Assembly (NCBI RefSeq): GCF_028532485.1
Contig: NZ_CP116942.1
Location: 1 to 64,000 of the forward strand
DNA: 64,000 nt
Reading direction: 5' to 3'
DNA from: Iamia majanohamensis
GTDB lineage: Bacteria > Actinomycetota > Acidimicrobiia > Acidimicrobiales > Iamiaceae
The notes beneath the pieces are model-generated. The model did no database searches and was not told the origin of the DNA. It saw only the letters and a program-made list of their open reading frames with translations. The translations under genes were made by a program, and so were the position numbers. Shown piece by piece: positions 28,217-36,753 of the stretch; the first letter of the stretch is position 1; the number at the start of each line of letters is the position of its first letter.

Positions 28217-28708
28217 ATGGCGGTCGTGTCCGAGGAGAAGCACCCGACCGCCCGCGGCGGCTCCCGGCGCCAGAAGCTCGAGATCACCTGGGTGGTCGGC
28301 GTCGTGCTGTTCACCCTGGCCCGCTTCGGCGCCGCGTGGGGTGCCCTCGCCGACCAGGACCGCTGGGTGGTCTGGGTCTTCGGCGTCATCGACCTCGGCA
28401 CCGCCGTGCCCTACGCGGTGGGCACGGCCCGCCTGGTGATGGGCCTGGTCGACCAGCACCTCCAGAGCGCGGTGCGCTGGGGCCTGGTGGCCGGCGTCTC
28501 CTTCCTCGCCCCCTACCTGTGGCTGGGCTGGGCGGGCCGCGACGGCAGCTTCCCCACCGTCGTCTACGTCGTCGTCGCCCTCTGCCTGGTCTGCTTCGGG
28601 GCCAACGCGGTGCTGAGCGTGCGGCGCAAGGTGCGCGAGGCCCGGGCGGCCGAGGTGGCGCCCCCCGACCCCCTGCCCCGGGCCGCGTCCCGCTCGGTCG
28701 TGCCCTAG
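28217..28708 (+). CDS. small integral membrane protein of unknown function
   Basis: A 163-residue protein with four predicted helices: TWVVGVVLFTLARFGAAWGA, WVVWVFGVIDLGTAVPYAVG, WGLVAGVSFLAPYLWLGWAG and TVVYVVVALCLVCFGANAVL, then a basic tail (RRKVREAR). No domain of known function is recognised. AAGGGGG precedes the ATG. Its TAG and the stop of the converging acyltransferase-like gene share the palindrome CTAG (28705-28708), so the two genes overlap tail to tail by four bases. Confidence 0.75.
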   Translation: MAVVSEEKHPTARGGSRRQKLEITWVVGVVLFTLARFGAAWGALADQDRWVVWVFGVIDLGTAVPYAVGTARLVMGLVDQHLQSAVRWGLVAGVSFLAPYLWLGWAGRDGSFPTVVYVVVALCLVCFGANAVLSVRRKVREARAAEVAPPDPLPRAASRSVVP

Positions 28709-29499
28709 CCCCGGCCGGAGGCCGACGCGGGGCCGGCCTCGGTGCGCGTGGCCGCCCCGACCGGGGGCATCGACCAGGCCTCGGCCTCGTCGTCGGTCAT
28801 GGCCTCGAGGGTCCAGGCCCAGAAGTCGGGGTTGCTGGCGGCCATGGGCCGGTAGTGGTGCCCGTCGAGGGGCAGCCCGGCCGGCACCGGGACCCCGCCC
28901 ATGTACTCGCGAGCCACGCCGATGACGGTGAACGGCAGGTGGTAGGTCTCGACGAACACGTCGAGCAGCCACTGGTCGATGAGCGCCACGACCGCCGACG
29001 CCCCCCGCTGGAGGGCATCGAGCCAGCCGGCCCGGTAGAGGTGCTCGATGACGCCGGTGCTGCGGACGTCGGTGCGGACGGTGAGCGACGACAGCTCGCA
29101 GACCGGGTCGGGGTCGCGGAAGTCGGTGCGGGTGAACTTGCCCACCGGCAGCTCGTCGTAGGGCCCGAGGATGGTGCGGACCACGCCCACCGGCTCGTCG
29201 TCGCCGTCGAAGACGGCGTGGAAGCGGGACCGGTCGTCCCAGCGGGCCAGCTCCTCGACCCGGCGCCGGGGCGACTCCTCGCAGTAGCCCACCTGGCGGT
29301 AGATGTCGTAGACGAAGGCCTCCAGCTGGACCCACCGGTCGCCGCCGGTGACCAGCTCGAGGCGGTGGTCGGGGAGCAAGGCGGCCGGGCGTCCGCTCGG
29401 CACCCGGTGCACGGTCGCCCCGGTCGTCTCCCGCAGATCGATGATCTCGTCCCCCGGGTCCGGGCCCGGGGAGGGGTCGGGGTTCCCGCTCTGGCTCAA
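28705..29499 (-). CDS. GNAT-fold acyltransferase, autoinducer-synthase/FeeM-like
   Basis: A 264-residue protein whose central ~170 residues resemble the GNAT fold of LuxI-type autoinducer synthases and FeeM N-acyl amino acid synthases. YDIYRQVGYC, FDGDDEPVGVVRTILGPYDE, the conserved CELSSLTV strand, LIDQWLLDVFVETYHLPFTV and IGVAREYMGG are in family order. Such enzymes move an acyl chain from acyl-carrier protein or acyl-CoA to an amino-acid-like acceptor. Substrate and any signalling role are inferred. It appears to start at TTG (29499) with GGAAGG 8 bases upstream; no ATG or GTG fits better. It lies between two c-di-GMP genes on the same strand. Confidence 0.6.
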   Translation of the reverse strand: MSQSGNPDPSPGPDPGDEIIDLRETTGATVHRVPSGRPAALLPDHRLELVTGGDRWVQLEAFVYDIYRQVGYCEESPRRRVEELARWDDRSRFHAVFDGDDEPVGVVRTILGPYDELPVGKFTRTDFRDPDPVCELSSLTVRTDVRSTGVIEHLYRAGWLDALQRGASAVVALIDQWLLDVFVETYHLPFTVIGVAREYMGGVPVPAGLPLDGHHYRPMAASNPDFWAWTLEAMTDDEAEAWSMPPVGAATRTEAGPASASGRG

Positions 29500-29617
29500 T
29501 GGAGGCGCCTTCCTGGGCGGTGGGCGTCACGCCCGACGGCGTCACCGACGGTAGGGAGCGCGACCGCGACGAGCGCGGATGGTCGGCCCGCTCGCACCCC
29601 CGGCCCCGCGGTGGTGC

Positions 29618-32377
29618 TCAGGTGGCGGGCGGCAGGGCCAGGGCCTCGACCGGCGACGGGACGCCGAAGAGGTGGCCCTGGGCGTGGGTGCAGCCCAGCT
29701 GGGCCAGGATCTCCATCTGGGACTGCTCCTCGATCCCCTCGGCGATGACGTCGAGGCCCAGGGCCCGGCCCACGGCGACCACGGCCTCCACCACGGCCCG
29801 TCCCCCCGGCTCCCGCAGGCGTCGGCCGATGGACGGGTCGATCTTCAGGAAGTGGACGGGCAGGGACCGCAGGTGGGCGAGCGAGGTGCTGCCCGTGCCG
29901 AAGTCGTCGATGCCCAGCCGGATGCCGAGGGCGGCGAGGGTGCGGAGCCGGTCGAGGGCGGCACCGTCGGCCATGAGCAGGGCCGGCTCGGGCACCTCGA
30001 GGTGGATGCGGTCGGCCCGCAGGTGGGTGGCGGTGAGGGTGGCGCTCACCCGCTCGAGCAGCGTGTCGCTCTGGAGCTCGGCCCCGCTCAGGTTGAGGAA
30101 GGCGCTGAGCGGACCCACCCCGGCGTCGTCCCACTCCTCCATCTGGCCCAGGACCTGGTCGAGCACCCAGCCGGCCAGGTCGATCAGCAGCTCGGGGTCG
30201 TTGACGCCGTCGAGCACGCGCCCGGGCGGCGCCGTGCCCGACACCGGGTCGTGCACCCGGAGCAGGGCCTCGGTGCCCATGGCCCGCCCGGTGCGCAGGT
30301 CGACCACGGGCTGGTGGTGCAGGCGCAGCCCGTCGGTGTCGAGGGCGAGGCGGAGCGCCCCCGGGCCGGGGGCGGCGCCGCCGCCGGCGGGCGTGGCCAC
30401 CGTGACCTCGTGGCGGTCGCGCCCGGAGGACTTGGCCCGGTACATGGCCAGGTCGGCGTCGCGGAGGAGGGCGTCGGCGGTGGTGTGCTCGGCGCCGGCG
30501 AGGACCACGCCGACCGAGGCGGTGACGGTGATGGTGTGGGACCCGATGGTGACCGGCTCGGCCACGGCCCGGCGCACCTTCCCGGCCAGGGCGTCGGCGC
30601 CGTCCTCGTCGGCCACCCGCGCCGCGAGGATGACGAACTCGTCGCCCCCCAGCCGCACCACGGTGTCGTCGCCGCGGACGACGTGGCGGAGCCGGCGGGC
30701 CACCTCGACGAGCAGGTCGTCGCCGACCTCGTGGCCGTGGGTGTCGTTGATCCACTTGAAGTGGTCGAGGTCGATGAACATGAGCGCCACCGGCGACTGG
30801 TGGCGGTGGTCGACGGCCCGCTCCAGGCGCTCGCGGAGCAGGAGCCGGTTGCCCAGCCCGGTGAGCGGGTCGTGGAGGGTCTGGTGGAGCAGCTTCTCCT
30901 CGGTGTCGCGCTGGGCCGTGATGTCGTTGACCTGGGCGATGGCGAAGGGGCTGGAGTGGTCGGTGGAGGTGACGGCGGCGACGGCCAGCTCGACCACGCC
31001 CTCGCTGCCGTCCCGGCGCCGCAGGCGGCACTCGACCCGGGCCCGGCCGCCGAGGGCGATCTCGGTCAGCACCCCCTCGAGGAGGGGGTGGTCCTCCGGC
31101 GGGGCCAGGTCCGAGAGGCGCACCGGGTCGGCGTCGACCGCCCCCAGGTCGAGCAGGGCCCGCAGCTCGGAGTTGGCCTCGCGGACGGTGCCGTCCTGCT
31201 CGATCACGGCCATCGGCGTGGGGGCGTGGATGAAGGCCGAGCGCAGGGCGTCGACGGTGTCGCGCTCCTGGGTCTCGGCCCGCAGGCGGTCGGTGACGTC
31301 GTGGACCTCGACGTCGGCCTCGGCGGGCCGGCCCGCCACCCGGACCGCGTCGACCTGGACCCGGGCCCGCCAGGTGGGGGCCGGGTCGCCGAGGCGGCGG
31401 GCCTCCGCCGGCACCTCGTCGTCGGCGCCCACCGGAGTGGTGCGCACGCGCACCTCGTGCTCGAAGCCGCCCAGGTCGCCGTGGAGGGCGGCCTGGAGCA
31501 GCGCCTCGAGGGGCAGCCGGTCACCATCGTCGACGAGGGACGCGAGGGGGCGGCCCACCAGCTGCTCCGGGGTGGTGTGCAGGACCATGGCCAGCGCTGG
31601 GTTGGCCGCGGTGATGGCCCCGTCGGCGTCGACCCGGGCCCGGCCGGCCGGGGCCTGCTGGAAGGCGGTGGTGGCCCGGTGCGCGGCCCGGGCCAGGTCG
31701 CCCGCCCCGGCGTGGAGCTCGGTGAGCAGCAGGAGGCGCCCGTGGTCGGTGGGGGGCGGGTCGCTGATCGAGGTGGGGTCCGGGACCAGGTCGAGCCCGG
31801 TGACGGTCGCCCACCGGTCGGGGCCACCGTCGCCGGGGCGGAGGCGCACGCCGTCGGCGGTGTCGGCCACCCGGCGGGCCACGGCCAGGACCCGGCCGTG
31901 GTCCTCCTCGGCCACCGCCACGAGCAGGCCCTCGGCGGCCAGGCGGCGCGCCGGGACCCCGGTCATCTCGGTGAGGGCGGGTGACACCGAGGAGGTGGTG
32001 CCGTCGGGGTCGATGCTGCACGCGGCGACGCCAGCCAGGCTGGCTCGGCGCCCGTCGGGCAGCACCGCGACCAGGTCGTCGCCGGGGTGGGCGTCGAGGC
32101 GCTCGCCCGCGCCCCGGACCAGGACCTCGACGTGGGCGGGGTCGCCCCGGACCGTGAGCAGGGCGTGGCCCCCGGCGGGCAGGGGCAGGGCGATCTGGGC
32201 GTCGACGGGGCGGGAGAGGTCGCCCACCAGGGCCCGCACCGGCGGCTGCGCGGCCGGGGGCAGGTGGGCCATGCCCACGATGGCCTCGTCCTCGCCGTCG
32301 GCCTGGTCGGTGCGGGCCAGGGTGTGGGCCCGGCACACCACCCAGCGACCGTCCCAGAGGCCCGCCGCGGTGCTCAC
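29618..32377 (-). CDS. soluble PAS-GGDEF-EAL cyclic-di-GMP enzyme
   Basis: A protein of about 919 residues with no transmembrane helices. Several PAS-like segments (e.g. RARVDADGAITAANPALAMV and FIHAPTPMAVIEQDGTVREA) precede GGDEF and EAL. RLGGDEF is intact and an RxxD inhibitory site (RGDD) lies nine residues before GG, so product inhibition is expected. EAL retains TEALLR, the Asn in FLNLSG, IDDFGTG and KIDPS, although the usual TE pair reads PE (LEVPEPALL). GTG 32377 after GGGAG is preferred; another GTG is at 32413. Differences from the paralogue at 24.5 kb suggest distinct roles. Confidence 0.88.
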   Translation of the reverse strand: MSTAAGLWDGRWVVCRAHTLARTDQADGEDEAIVGMAHLPPAAQPPVRALVGDLSRPVDAQIALPLPAGGHALLTVRGDPAHVEVLVRGAGERLDAHPGDDLVAVLPDGRRASLAGVAACSIDPDGTTSSVSPALTEMTGVPARRLAAEGLLVAVAEEDHGRVLAVARRVADTADGVRLRPGDGGPDRWATVTGLDLVPDPTSISDPPPTDHGRLLLLTELHAGAGDLARAAHRATTAFQQAPAGRARVDADGAITAANPALAMVLHTTPEQLVGRPLASLVDDGDRLPLEALLQAALHGDLGGFEHEVRVRTTPVGADDEVPAEARRLGDPAPTWRARVQVDAVRVAGRPAEADVEVHDVTDRLRAETQERDTVDALRSAFIHAPTPMAVIEQDGTVREANSELRALLDLGAVDADPVRLSDLAPPEDHPLLEGVLTEIALGGRARVECRLRRRDGSEGVVELAVAAVTSTDHSSPFAIAQVNDITAQRDTEEKLLHQTLHDPLTGLGNRLLLRERLERAVDHRHQSPVALMFIDLDHFKWINDTHGHEVGDDLLVEVARRLRHVVRGDDTVVRLGGDEFVILAARVADEDGADALAGKVRRAVAEPVTIGSHTITVTASVGVVLAGAEHTTADALLRDADLAMYRAKSSGRDRHEVTVATPAGGGAAPGPGALRLALDTDGLRLHHQPVVDLRTGRAMGTEALLRVHDPVSGTAPPGRVLDGVNDPELLIDLAGWVLDQVLGQMEEWDDAGVGPLSAFLNLSGAELQSDTLLERVSATLTATHLRADRIHLEVPEPALLMADGAALDRLRTLAALGIRLGIDDFGTGSTSLAHLRSLPVHFLKIDPSIGRRLREPGGRAVVEAVVAVGRALGLDVIAEGIEEQSQMEILAQLGCTHAQGHLFGVPSPVEALALPPAT

Positions 32378-32498
32378 CGGTGCTCCCGTGGTGTCATGCT
32401 GGCCCTTCCCCACCGTGGGCCGAGGCTACGGCGCGGCGCCGGCGCAGCAGCGGATCGGCGGGGGGCGGACAGGACGTGGAGCACAGGAGTGGTGAGAG

Positions 32499-32927
32499 GT
32501 GGCAGAGCCCGGAGGACGGCCGAGCGACGACACTGACCGGTCTGCCCATCCTGGCACATCCCAACACCCTCCGTATTCAGAGTACGTCTTCCACCTCTCT
32601 CCGTGGTCGGTGTGGGAGGCGGCCCGCGAGGGGCCGATCCTGGTGCCCGAGCGGTTCGCCGAGGAGGGCTTCGTCCACCTCACGATCGGCCTCGACCGCC
32701 TGCTGGTGCCGGCCAACGCCTACTACTCCGGCGACCCGCGACCCCACGTGGCCCTCACCGTCGCCGTCGACCGCCTCACCGACGAGGTCCGCTTCGACGT
32801 CGACCCGCCGATCTACCCCCACCTCTACGGCCCCCTCCCCGTGGATGCGGTGACCGAGGTCCGTCGGGCCCGGCGCGCCCCCGACGGCACCTTCACCGGC
32901 TGGGACCCCCCGGAGGCGACCGCCTGA
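32499..32927 (+). CDS. DUF952 family protein
   Basis: A 142-residue protein with a DUF952 domain from about residue 28: YVFHLSPWSVWEAA, EEGFVHLTIG, ANAYYSGD, YPHLYGPLPVDAV and a final DGTF. These match the family pattern, in which HLYGPL and the GFVH strand are the most conserved. DUF952 is structurally related to glutathione-S-transferase-like or ADP-ribosyl folds in databases, but its function is unknown. GTG start with AGGAG nine bases upstream. It is divergent from the c-di-GMP gene. Confidence 0.85.
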   Translation: MAEPGGRPSDDTDRSAHPGTSQHPPYSEYVFHLSPWSVWEAAREGPILVPERFAEEGFVHLTIGLDRLLVPANAYYSGDPRPHVALTVAVDRLTDEVRFDVDPPIYPHLYGPLPVDAVTEVRRARRAPDGTFTGWDPPEATA

Positions 32928-33117
32928 CCGGTCGGGACATGGAGGTGCTGGCTGGAGGCTCGGGGGCGAGGTCCGGCCCGCAGGGCGGGACCAGGGCACC
33001 GGGCCCCAGGCACGTCGGCGGGGCCGGCCCCAAACACTGATCGGCCGAATCCGAGACGCCGGCTGCACGGTGGATGCGGTGGATCTCGGTGTGTCACCAC
33101 GCCGATCTCCCCTGGAT

Positions 33118-33747
33118 CTAGCTGCCCTCGCGACAGGCAGCGGGATCGCCGGGAAGACCGAGGCACTCCGTCGGCGCTCTCACCGATGTGCGGTCACAAC
33201 CCGCGGCCTCCGACAGTGGGACGGCATGGTCCTCCAGCTCGGCTCGAGCGGCCTCTGGGCCCTGCAGCTGGTACCGATCCCCCAAGCAGTCGAACCGAAC
33301 AGCGACGGTGCCGTCGCCGAGTCGACCGACGAGCACCGTCCCGTTCTCGGCGACAGAAGCGGACGAAGGCGATTGGAGGCCTCGTCGCGGGTCCGCGGGC
33401 CTCGCCTCGTCGATCTCGGAGATCGAGAGCTCGACACCCACATCCGACTCCAGTGAGTAGCGAACGTCGGACGGGCCGACCACGTCACAGCATCCCTGAG
33501 CGTCGGTCGCCCTGACGAGCTCCACGAGCTCGTTGCTCGGCCCCTCCGGCGTCGAACCGGTCGACTCCGTCGTGCCGTTGCCACCAACGGTGGATGCGGA
33601 GGATGTGGGTGCGGAAGATGTCGCTCCGCCACCCTCTTCGTCCGATGTCCCCGAACATCCGCCCAGGATCAGCGCGATGAGGAACGTACTCGTCGCCACG
33701 CCCCATCGGGCCAGCCGACGTGGCGAGGAGCCCCGCGTGATCAACAT
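33118..33747 (-). CDS. putative lipoprotein
   Basis: A 209-residue protein with a lipoprotein signal: basic RGSSPRRLARW, hydrophobic core and lipobox LGGC, then a Ser/Thr/Gly-rich linker. The mature part contains four further cysteines (GCCDVV, FDCLGD, GCDRTS, ECLGLPGDPAAC), perhaps in disulfides. No family is recognised. ATG at 33747 follows GGAGGG by nine bases. Codon use and GC content look lower than in the neighbours, hinting at later acquisition. The gap 32928-33117 upstream of its stop has no gene. Confidence 0.65.
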   Translation of the reverse strand: MLITRGSSPRRLARWGVATSTFLIALILGGCSGTSDEEGGGATSSAPTSSASTVGGNGTTESTGSTPEGPSNELVELVRATDAQGCCDVVGPSDVRYSLESDVGVELSISEIDEARPADPRRGLQSPSSASVAENGTVLVGRLGDGTVAVRFDCLGDRYQLQGPEAARAELEDHAVPLSEAAGCDRTSVRAPTECLGLPGDPAACREGS

Positions 33748-34136
33748 GTCTTGACTGCCCTCCACGCTCGCGCCCTATCCCGTGCTGTGAGCCGAGCCGA
33801 CCACCCGGCAGCGTCCCCGGGAGCAAGGGCAACGATCACCCACGGATGTGCGCCCGCCCCGTCATCGACCGTAGAGGGACATCTGTCACAAGGCAACCGC
33901 TCTACCTGCCGATCGGCGCCGTCCCGTCGTCGCCCCCTGGGCCCAGGACGGCGGTACCCTCGCCGCCCGATCGACCCAACCACTGACGCGGCTCACAGGC
34001 GCGCCTCGCCTCGACCGGGGCCCGGCTGAACCGCCTGCGAAGGGCCGGTTGACGGCCGCAACGGACCGGGAGCCGCACTCGGCCGCCCGGTAGTCTCAGA
34101 TCTCCGGGGTTTTCACCCAGGTGGTCTACAACACCC
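33748..34136. other. gene-free region before tRNA-Ala
   Basis: A 389-base gap between the lipoprotein gene (leftward) and tRNA-Ala. A TAGTCT at 34091-34096 could be a -10 element for the tRNA with a ~40-base leader, but no matching -35 is seen. I find no open frame with a plausible ribosome site and no repeat. Confidence 0.4.
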
Positions 34137-34213
34137 GGGGACGTAGCTCAGCTGGCTAGAGCACCTGCTTTGCAAGCAGGGGGTCGTGGGTTCGAGTCCC
34201 ATCGTCTCCACCA
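34137..34213 (+). tRNA. tRNA-Ala(TGC)
   Basis: Full cloverleaf with acceptor GGGGACG (34137-34143) pairing CGTCTCC (34203-34209, one G-U), D-arm AGCTCAGCTGGCTAGAGC, anticodon loop TTTGCAA (TGC) and T-loop GGTTCGAGTCC. The 3' CCA is encoded at 34211-34213. In many actinobacteria this gene directly follows tRNA-Ile(GAT); here it is 23.5 kb away. Confidence 0.97.
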
Positions 34214-34421
34214 CATCCGCAGGGATCCAGGCGGGTGAGGAGCGGAGGAGGACGCGGGTCTCCGCGCGAGGTGGCCCCGGGTGACCGCGGCCGGCTGACG
34301 TCCACCCCCGACCGGCGGATCCGCTGCCGAGGTGCGGTCGGCGGACCACACCTCAACCCGACGGCCGGTCCTGCCGACGGAGGGCGCACGCGCCGAGGGG
34401 CGCGAGGAGGAGCGAGGACCC

Positions 34422-36671
34422 GTGGCGGACCAGGCGAGCAGCACCCACCAGATGGCACCACGCCGGTCGCGCCGGGTGGGGTGGGCGGTCGCCCTGCTCG
34501 TCCTCGTCGCGTCGGTGGCGGTGGCCGGCGGCGCCTCGGTGGCCCCGGCCGGGGCGGAGCCCGCAGTGGCGTGGGAGGACACCTCGCCCGACGGCCAGCC
34601 CCGCACCGGCGACGCCGACCCCGACGACACGCTCACCGTGCACCTGGGCCTCCGCCACGTCGACACCGTCGGCCTGGAGGCCGCCGCGAGGGCGGTCAGC
34701 GACCCTGCGTCGTCGCGGTACGGCCAGCACCTCTCGCTGTCCGAGGTGGCCTCCGGCTTCGGCGCCCCACCCCACGAGGCCGCCGCGGTGGTCGCCGCCC
34801 TCGCCGCCGAGGGGATCGAGGCGAGGGTGGGCGCGACCGGCACCCAGGTCGTGGCGCCCATGACGGTCGGCCAGGCGTCGACCTTCTTCGCCACCACCTG
34901 GGGCACCTACGGCACCGGCGACGACGCCACCGAGCTGCCCGACACCGCCCCCACGCTGCCGGCGGGCCTGGCCGAGGTCGTGTCCCTGGTGACCGGGCTG
35001 GTCCCCGACCCGGCCGTGGCGGCGGCCGGGGCCGCACCCGCCGCGGGGCGGGCGGGGCCGCCGACCCTCCCGGTGTTCGGGGGCGGGGCGCCGTTCCGCA
35101 CCGGTGTGGCCGAGGGCTGCCCCGAAGGAACCGGCGCGGCCGAGCTGGCGGTCGGCTCCGGCCAGTACGTGGGGCTCTTCCCGAACCAGCTGGCCGACGC
35201 CTACGGGCTCTCCACCCTGCGCGACGCCGGCATCGACGGCGCCGGGGTACGGGCCGCGGTGGTCGGCTTCGGTGCGCCGTCGTCGGCCGACCTCGGCGTG
35301 TTCGCCGACTGCCTCGGCCTCGACACCTCGGCGGTGCACGTCGAGGCCGATCCCGGCACCGACACCTACGACGGCAACGCCCTCGAGGCCACGCTCGACG
35401 TGCAGACCCTCCTCGCCGCGGCGCCCGGCCTCGACCGCCTCGACGTCTACGCCCTCGAGCAGGGCCAGGACGTGGCCACCTTCGTCGACCTGCTCGAGGC
35501 CCCGCTCGCCGCGGCGGCCGCCGGCCGGCCCCTGCCCCACCTGGTGTCGGTGTCCTACGGCCTGTGCGAGCCGGCGTGGGTGGGCGACCCTGCGGCCCTC
35601 CTCGTCGAGCAGGTCCTGGCCGGCGCGGCCCTCGCCGGTGTCGGCTACCAGATCGCCTCGGGCGACAACGGCTCGAGCGACTGCGTGGAGGGCACCGGCG
35701 CGACCGACATCGCCGTCGACTACCCGGCGGCCTCGGAGTGGACCACCGCGGTGGGCGGCACCAACCTGGGCCTCGACGCCGGCAACGCCATCGCCAGCCA
35801 GGGCGTCTGGAACGACGACGTCTACCCCGACGGGCTCGGGGCGGCCTACCCCGACTCCGGGGGAGGCGGGGGCCGCAGCATCGCCATCTCCCGGCCGGCC
35901 CACCAGCGGGGACCAGGCGTGCCCGCCGGCGGGACCCGCCTGGTGCCCGACATCGCCCTCTTCGCCGACCCCTGGCCCGGCTACGCCATCTACTGCATCG
36001 CGGCCTGCCCCGTCGCCGCCGGGGCCACCACCGGCTGGCAGAACGTGGGCGGCACCAGCGCCTCCACCCCGCTCACCACCGGTGCCCTGGCCCTGGTGAC
36101 CGAGCACCTCACCCGGGCCCGGGGCACCGGTGGCGACGCCGTCCGCCTGGGCCTGGTGTCCCCCGTGCTCTGGGAGCTGGGTCGCCAGGGCAGCGACGTG
36201 CTGCGCGACGTCACCATCGGCGACAACGACGTCGCCGGGGTGGGCTGCTGCGCCGCCGGCCCCGGCTTCGACCTGGCCTCGGGCTGGGGCTCCCTCGACG
36301 CCGGCCATCTGGCCGCCGCCCTCGGCCCGGTGCCGGTGGACCTCACTGCGTCCGTGGGCACATCCGGCGCCGACGGCCGGGCCCCGGTCCGCCTCGATGC
36401 GCAGGCCGCCCCGTCGGCGGGGAGGGTGACGACGTGGACGTGGTCGGTCGACGGCGCCGAGGTGGCGACCACCGACGCCGGCACCCTCGACCTCGCCCTC
36501 CCGGTCGGGCCGCACGAGGTGGAGGTGCGGGTCCGCACCGACCTGGCCGCCGAGGGGGTCGCAGCCACCGGGGTCGACGTGACGGCCGCCCCCGGCCCCG
36601 GCGGCGGGGTCGGGCCGACGACGGCGACGCCGGCGCAGCCCGTCCGCGCCGCGGCCCGCTTCACCGGCTGA
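34422..36671 (+). CDS. secreted sedolisin (S53) serine-carboxyl peptidase
   Basis: A 749-residue secreted protease. Signal peptide (RVGWAVALLVLVASVAVAGG), then a pro-kumamolisin activation domain (about 60-200: LGLRHVDTV, SSRYGQHLS, FFATTWGTY) and the S53 catalytic domain. The catalytic residues are visible: Glu322 and Asp326 in ALEATLD, oxyanion Asp415 in SGDNGSS and Ser546 in GGTSAST. The calcium site is near DVTIGDN and GFDLASGWGSLD. A PKD-like domain forms the C-terminus. The enzyme would digest proteins at acidic pH outside the cell. GTG 34422 after a GGAGGAGCGAGGA stretch. Confidence 0.93.
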   Translation: MADQASSTHQMAPRRSRRVGWAVALLVLVASVAVAGGASVAPAGAEPAVAWEDTSPDGQPRTGDADPDDTLTVHLGLRHVDTVGLEAAARAVSDPASSRYGQHLSLSEVASGFGAPPHEAAAVVAALAAEGIEARVGATGTQVVAPMTVGQASTFFATTWGTYGTGDDATELPDTAPTLPAGLAEVVSLVTGLVPDPAVAAAGAAPAAGRAGPPTLPVFGGGAPFRTGVAEGCPEGTGAAELAVGSGQYVGLFPNQLADAYGLSTLRDAGIDGAGVRAAVVGFGAPSSADLGVFADCLGLDTSAVHVEADPGTDTYDGNALEATLDVQTLLAAAPGLDRLDVYALEQGQDVATFVDLLEAPLAAAAAGRPLPHLVSVSYGLCEPAWVGDPAALLVEQVLAGAALAGVGYQIASGDNGSSDCVEGTGATDIAVDYPAASEWTTAVGGTNLGLDAGNAIASQGVWNDDVYPDGLGAAYPDSGGGGGRSIAISRPAHQRGPGVPAGGTRLVPDIALFADPWPGYAIYCIAACPVAAGATTGWQNVGGTSASTPLTTGALALVTEHLTRARGTGGDAVRLGLVSPVLWELGRQGSDVLRDVTIGDNDVAGVGCCAAGPGFDLASGWGSLDAGHLAAALGPVPVDLTASVGTSGADGRAPVRLDAQAAPSAGRVTTWTWSVDGAEVATTDAGTLDLALPVGPHEVEVRVRTDLAAEGVAATGVDVTAAPGPGGGVGPTTATPAQPVRAAARFTG

Positions 36672-36688
36672 GCACCCTCACCTCACGG

Positions 36689-36736
36689 AACCAGAGACCA
36701 GACGCGTGGTCCTGGCGACGCGTCTGGTCGCTGGTT
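36689..36736. terminator. bidirectional hairpin terminator
   Basis: Inverted repeat with 19-base arms (36689-36707 and 36718-36736) and one mismatch, loop of 10 bases. Arms begin AACCAGAGACCAG and end CTGGTCGCTGGTT. It lies between the converging sedolisin and hydrolase genes. There is no T-run, as is usual in this high-GC genome. Confidence 0.8.
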
Positions 36737-36753
36737 CGCCGGGTGGGTCCGGG

